Origin: an uncultured Eubacteriales bacterium
Lineage (GTDB): Bacteria; Bacillota; Clostridia; Christensenellales; Borkfalkiaceae
Length of the DNA: 13,462 nucleotides
Assembly: GCA_905207385.1 (NCBI GenBank)
Contig: CAJLLH010000020.1
Location: forward strand, 1 to 13,462
Direction of reading: 5' to 3'
Every line of letters starts with the position of its first letter. The first letter of the stretch is position 1. The notes beneath the pieces are model-generated. The model worked only from the letters and a program-made list of their open reading frames with translations. It had not been told where the DNA came from and did no database searches. Made by a program: the position numbers and the translations under genes. Positions 13,456 to 13,462 of the stretch are shown one piece after another.

Positions 13456-13462
13456 GAACGGC

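Noticed and set aside
1..13462. CRISPR array, tRNA or rRNA genes, insertion sequences, phage genes
   Set aside because: None seen: no regular spaced repeats, no tRNA-like cloverleaf noticed by eye, no transposase or integrase motifs in any frame.

Overview
The window holds most of a bacterial S10-spc ribosomal-protein superoperon on the minus strand, followed at higher coordinates by two G3E-family GTPase genes (also minus) and one AraC-type regulator (plus). The organism looks like a Bacillota, most likely Clostridia. The r-protein order is the classic one, S14 is the short zinc-binding type, Shine-Dalgarno (SD) sites are strong (AAGGAGG), and the GTPase carrying a C-terminal YcgQ/TIGR03943-like domain is a type I recall from gut Clostridia. 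Finer placement is not possible from the sequence alone.

Reading in the direction of transcription (high to low coordinates), 9359 to 1 encodes S10, L3, L4, L23, L2, S19, L22, S3, L16, L29, S17, L14, L24, L5, S14, S8, L6, L18, S5, L30 and the first 64 residues of L15. L30 (209-382) and the L15 fragment (1-192) are short but clear. Most junctions are tight, and 11 of 20 use a fused stop/SD of the form TAAGGAG. Three junctions are loose: rpsJ-rplC (187 nt), rpsQ-rplN (236 nt, exactly where E. coli separates its S10 and spc operons) and rplF-rplR (84 nt). The first two hold GC-rich inverted repeats.

A perfect-consensus sigma-A promoter (TTGACA-17-TATAAT, minus strand, 9604-9632) precedes rpsJ. 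The leader of about 238 nt can fold into several hairpins ending in two U-rich terminator-like structures. This looks like a transcription attenuator for the whole superoperon, comparable in logic to the L4-controlled E. coli S10 leader.

From 9640 to 10055 there is AT-rich non-coding DNA with strong inverted repeats and no gene I can support. Then come a GTPase fused to a TIGR03943-like domain (10056-11006) and a COG0523/CobW-type GTPase with a three-copy His/Asp/Glu/Cys repeat (11088-12230). A near-perfect intrinsic terminator lies between them and touches the SD of the downstream gene. They probably work in metal (zinc-type) homeostasis or metallochaperoning. A divergent 257-residue AraC-family regulator (12648-13421) has an extended -10 promoter whose predicted start point falls on its ATG, suggesting a leaderless mRNA. 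ATTGCA-type motifs cluster upstream of it.

Most of the window is ordinary core-genome sequence. The points most worth a second look are the S10 leader, the structured S10/spc spacer, the GTPase pair with its internal terminator, and the leaderless regulator.
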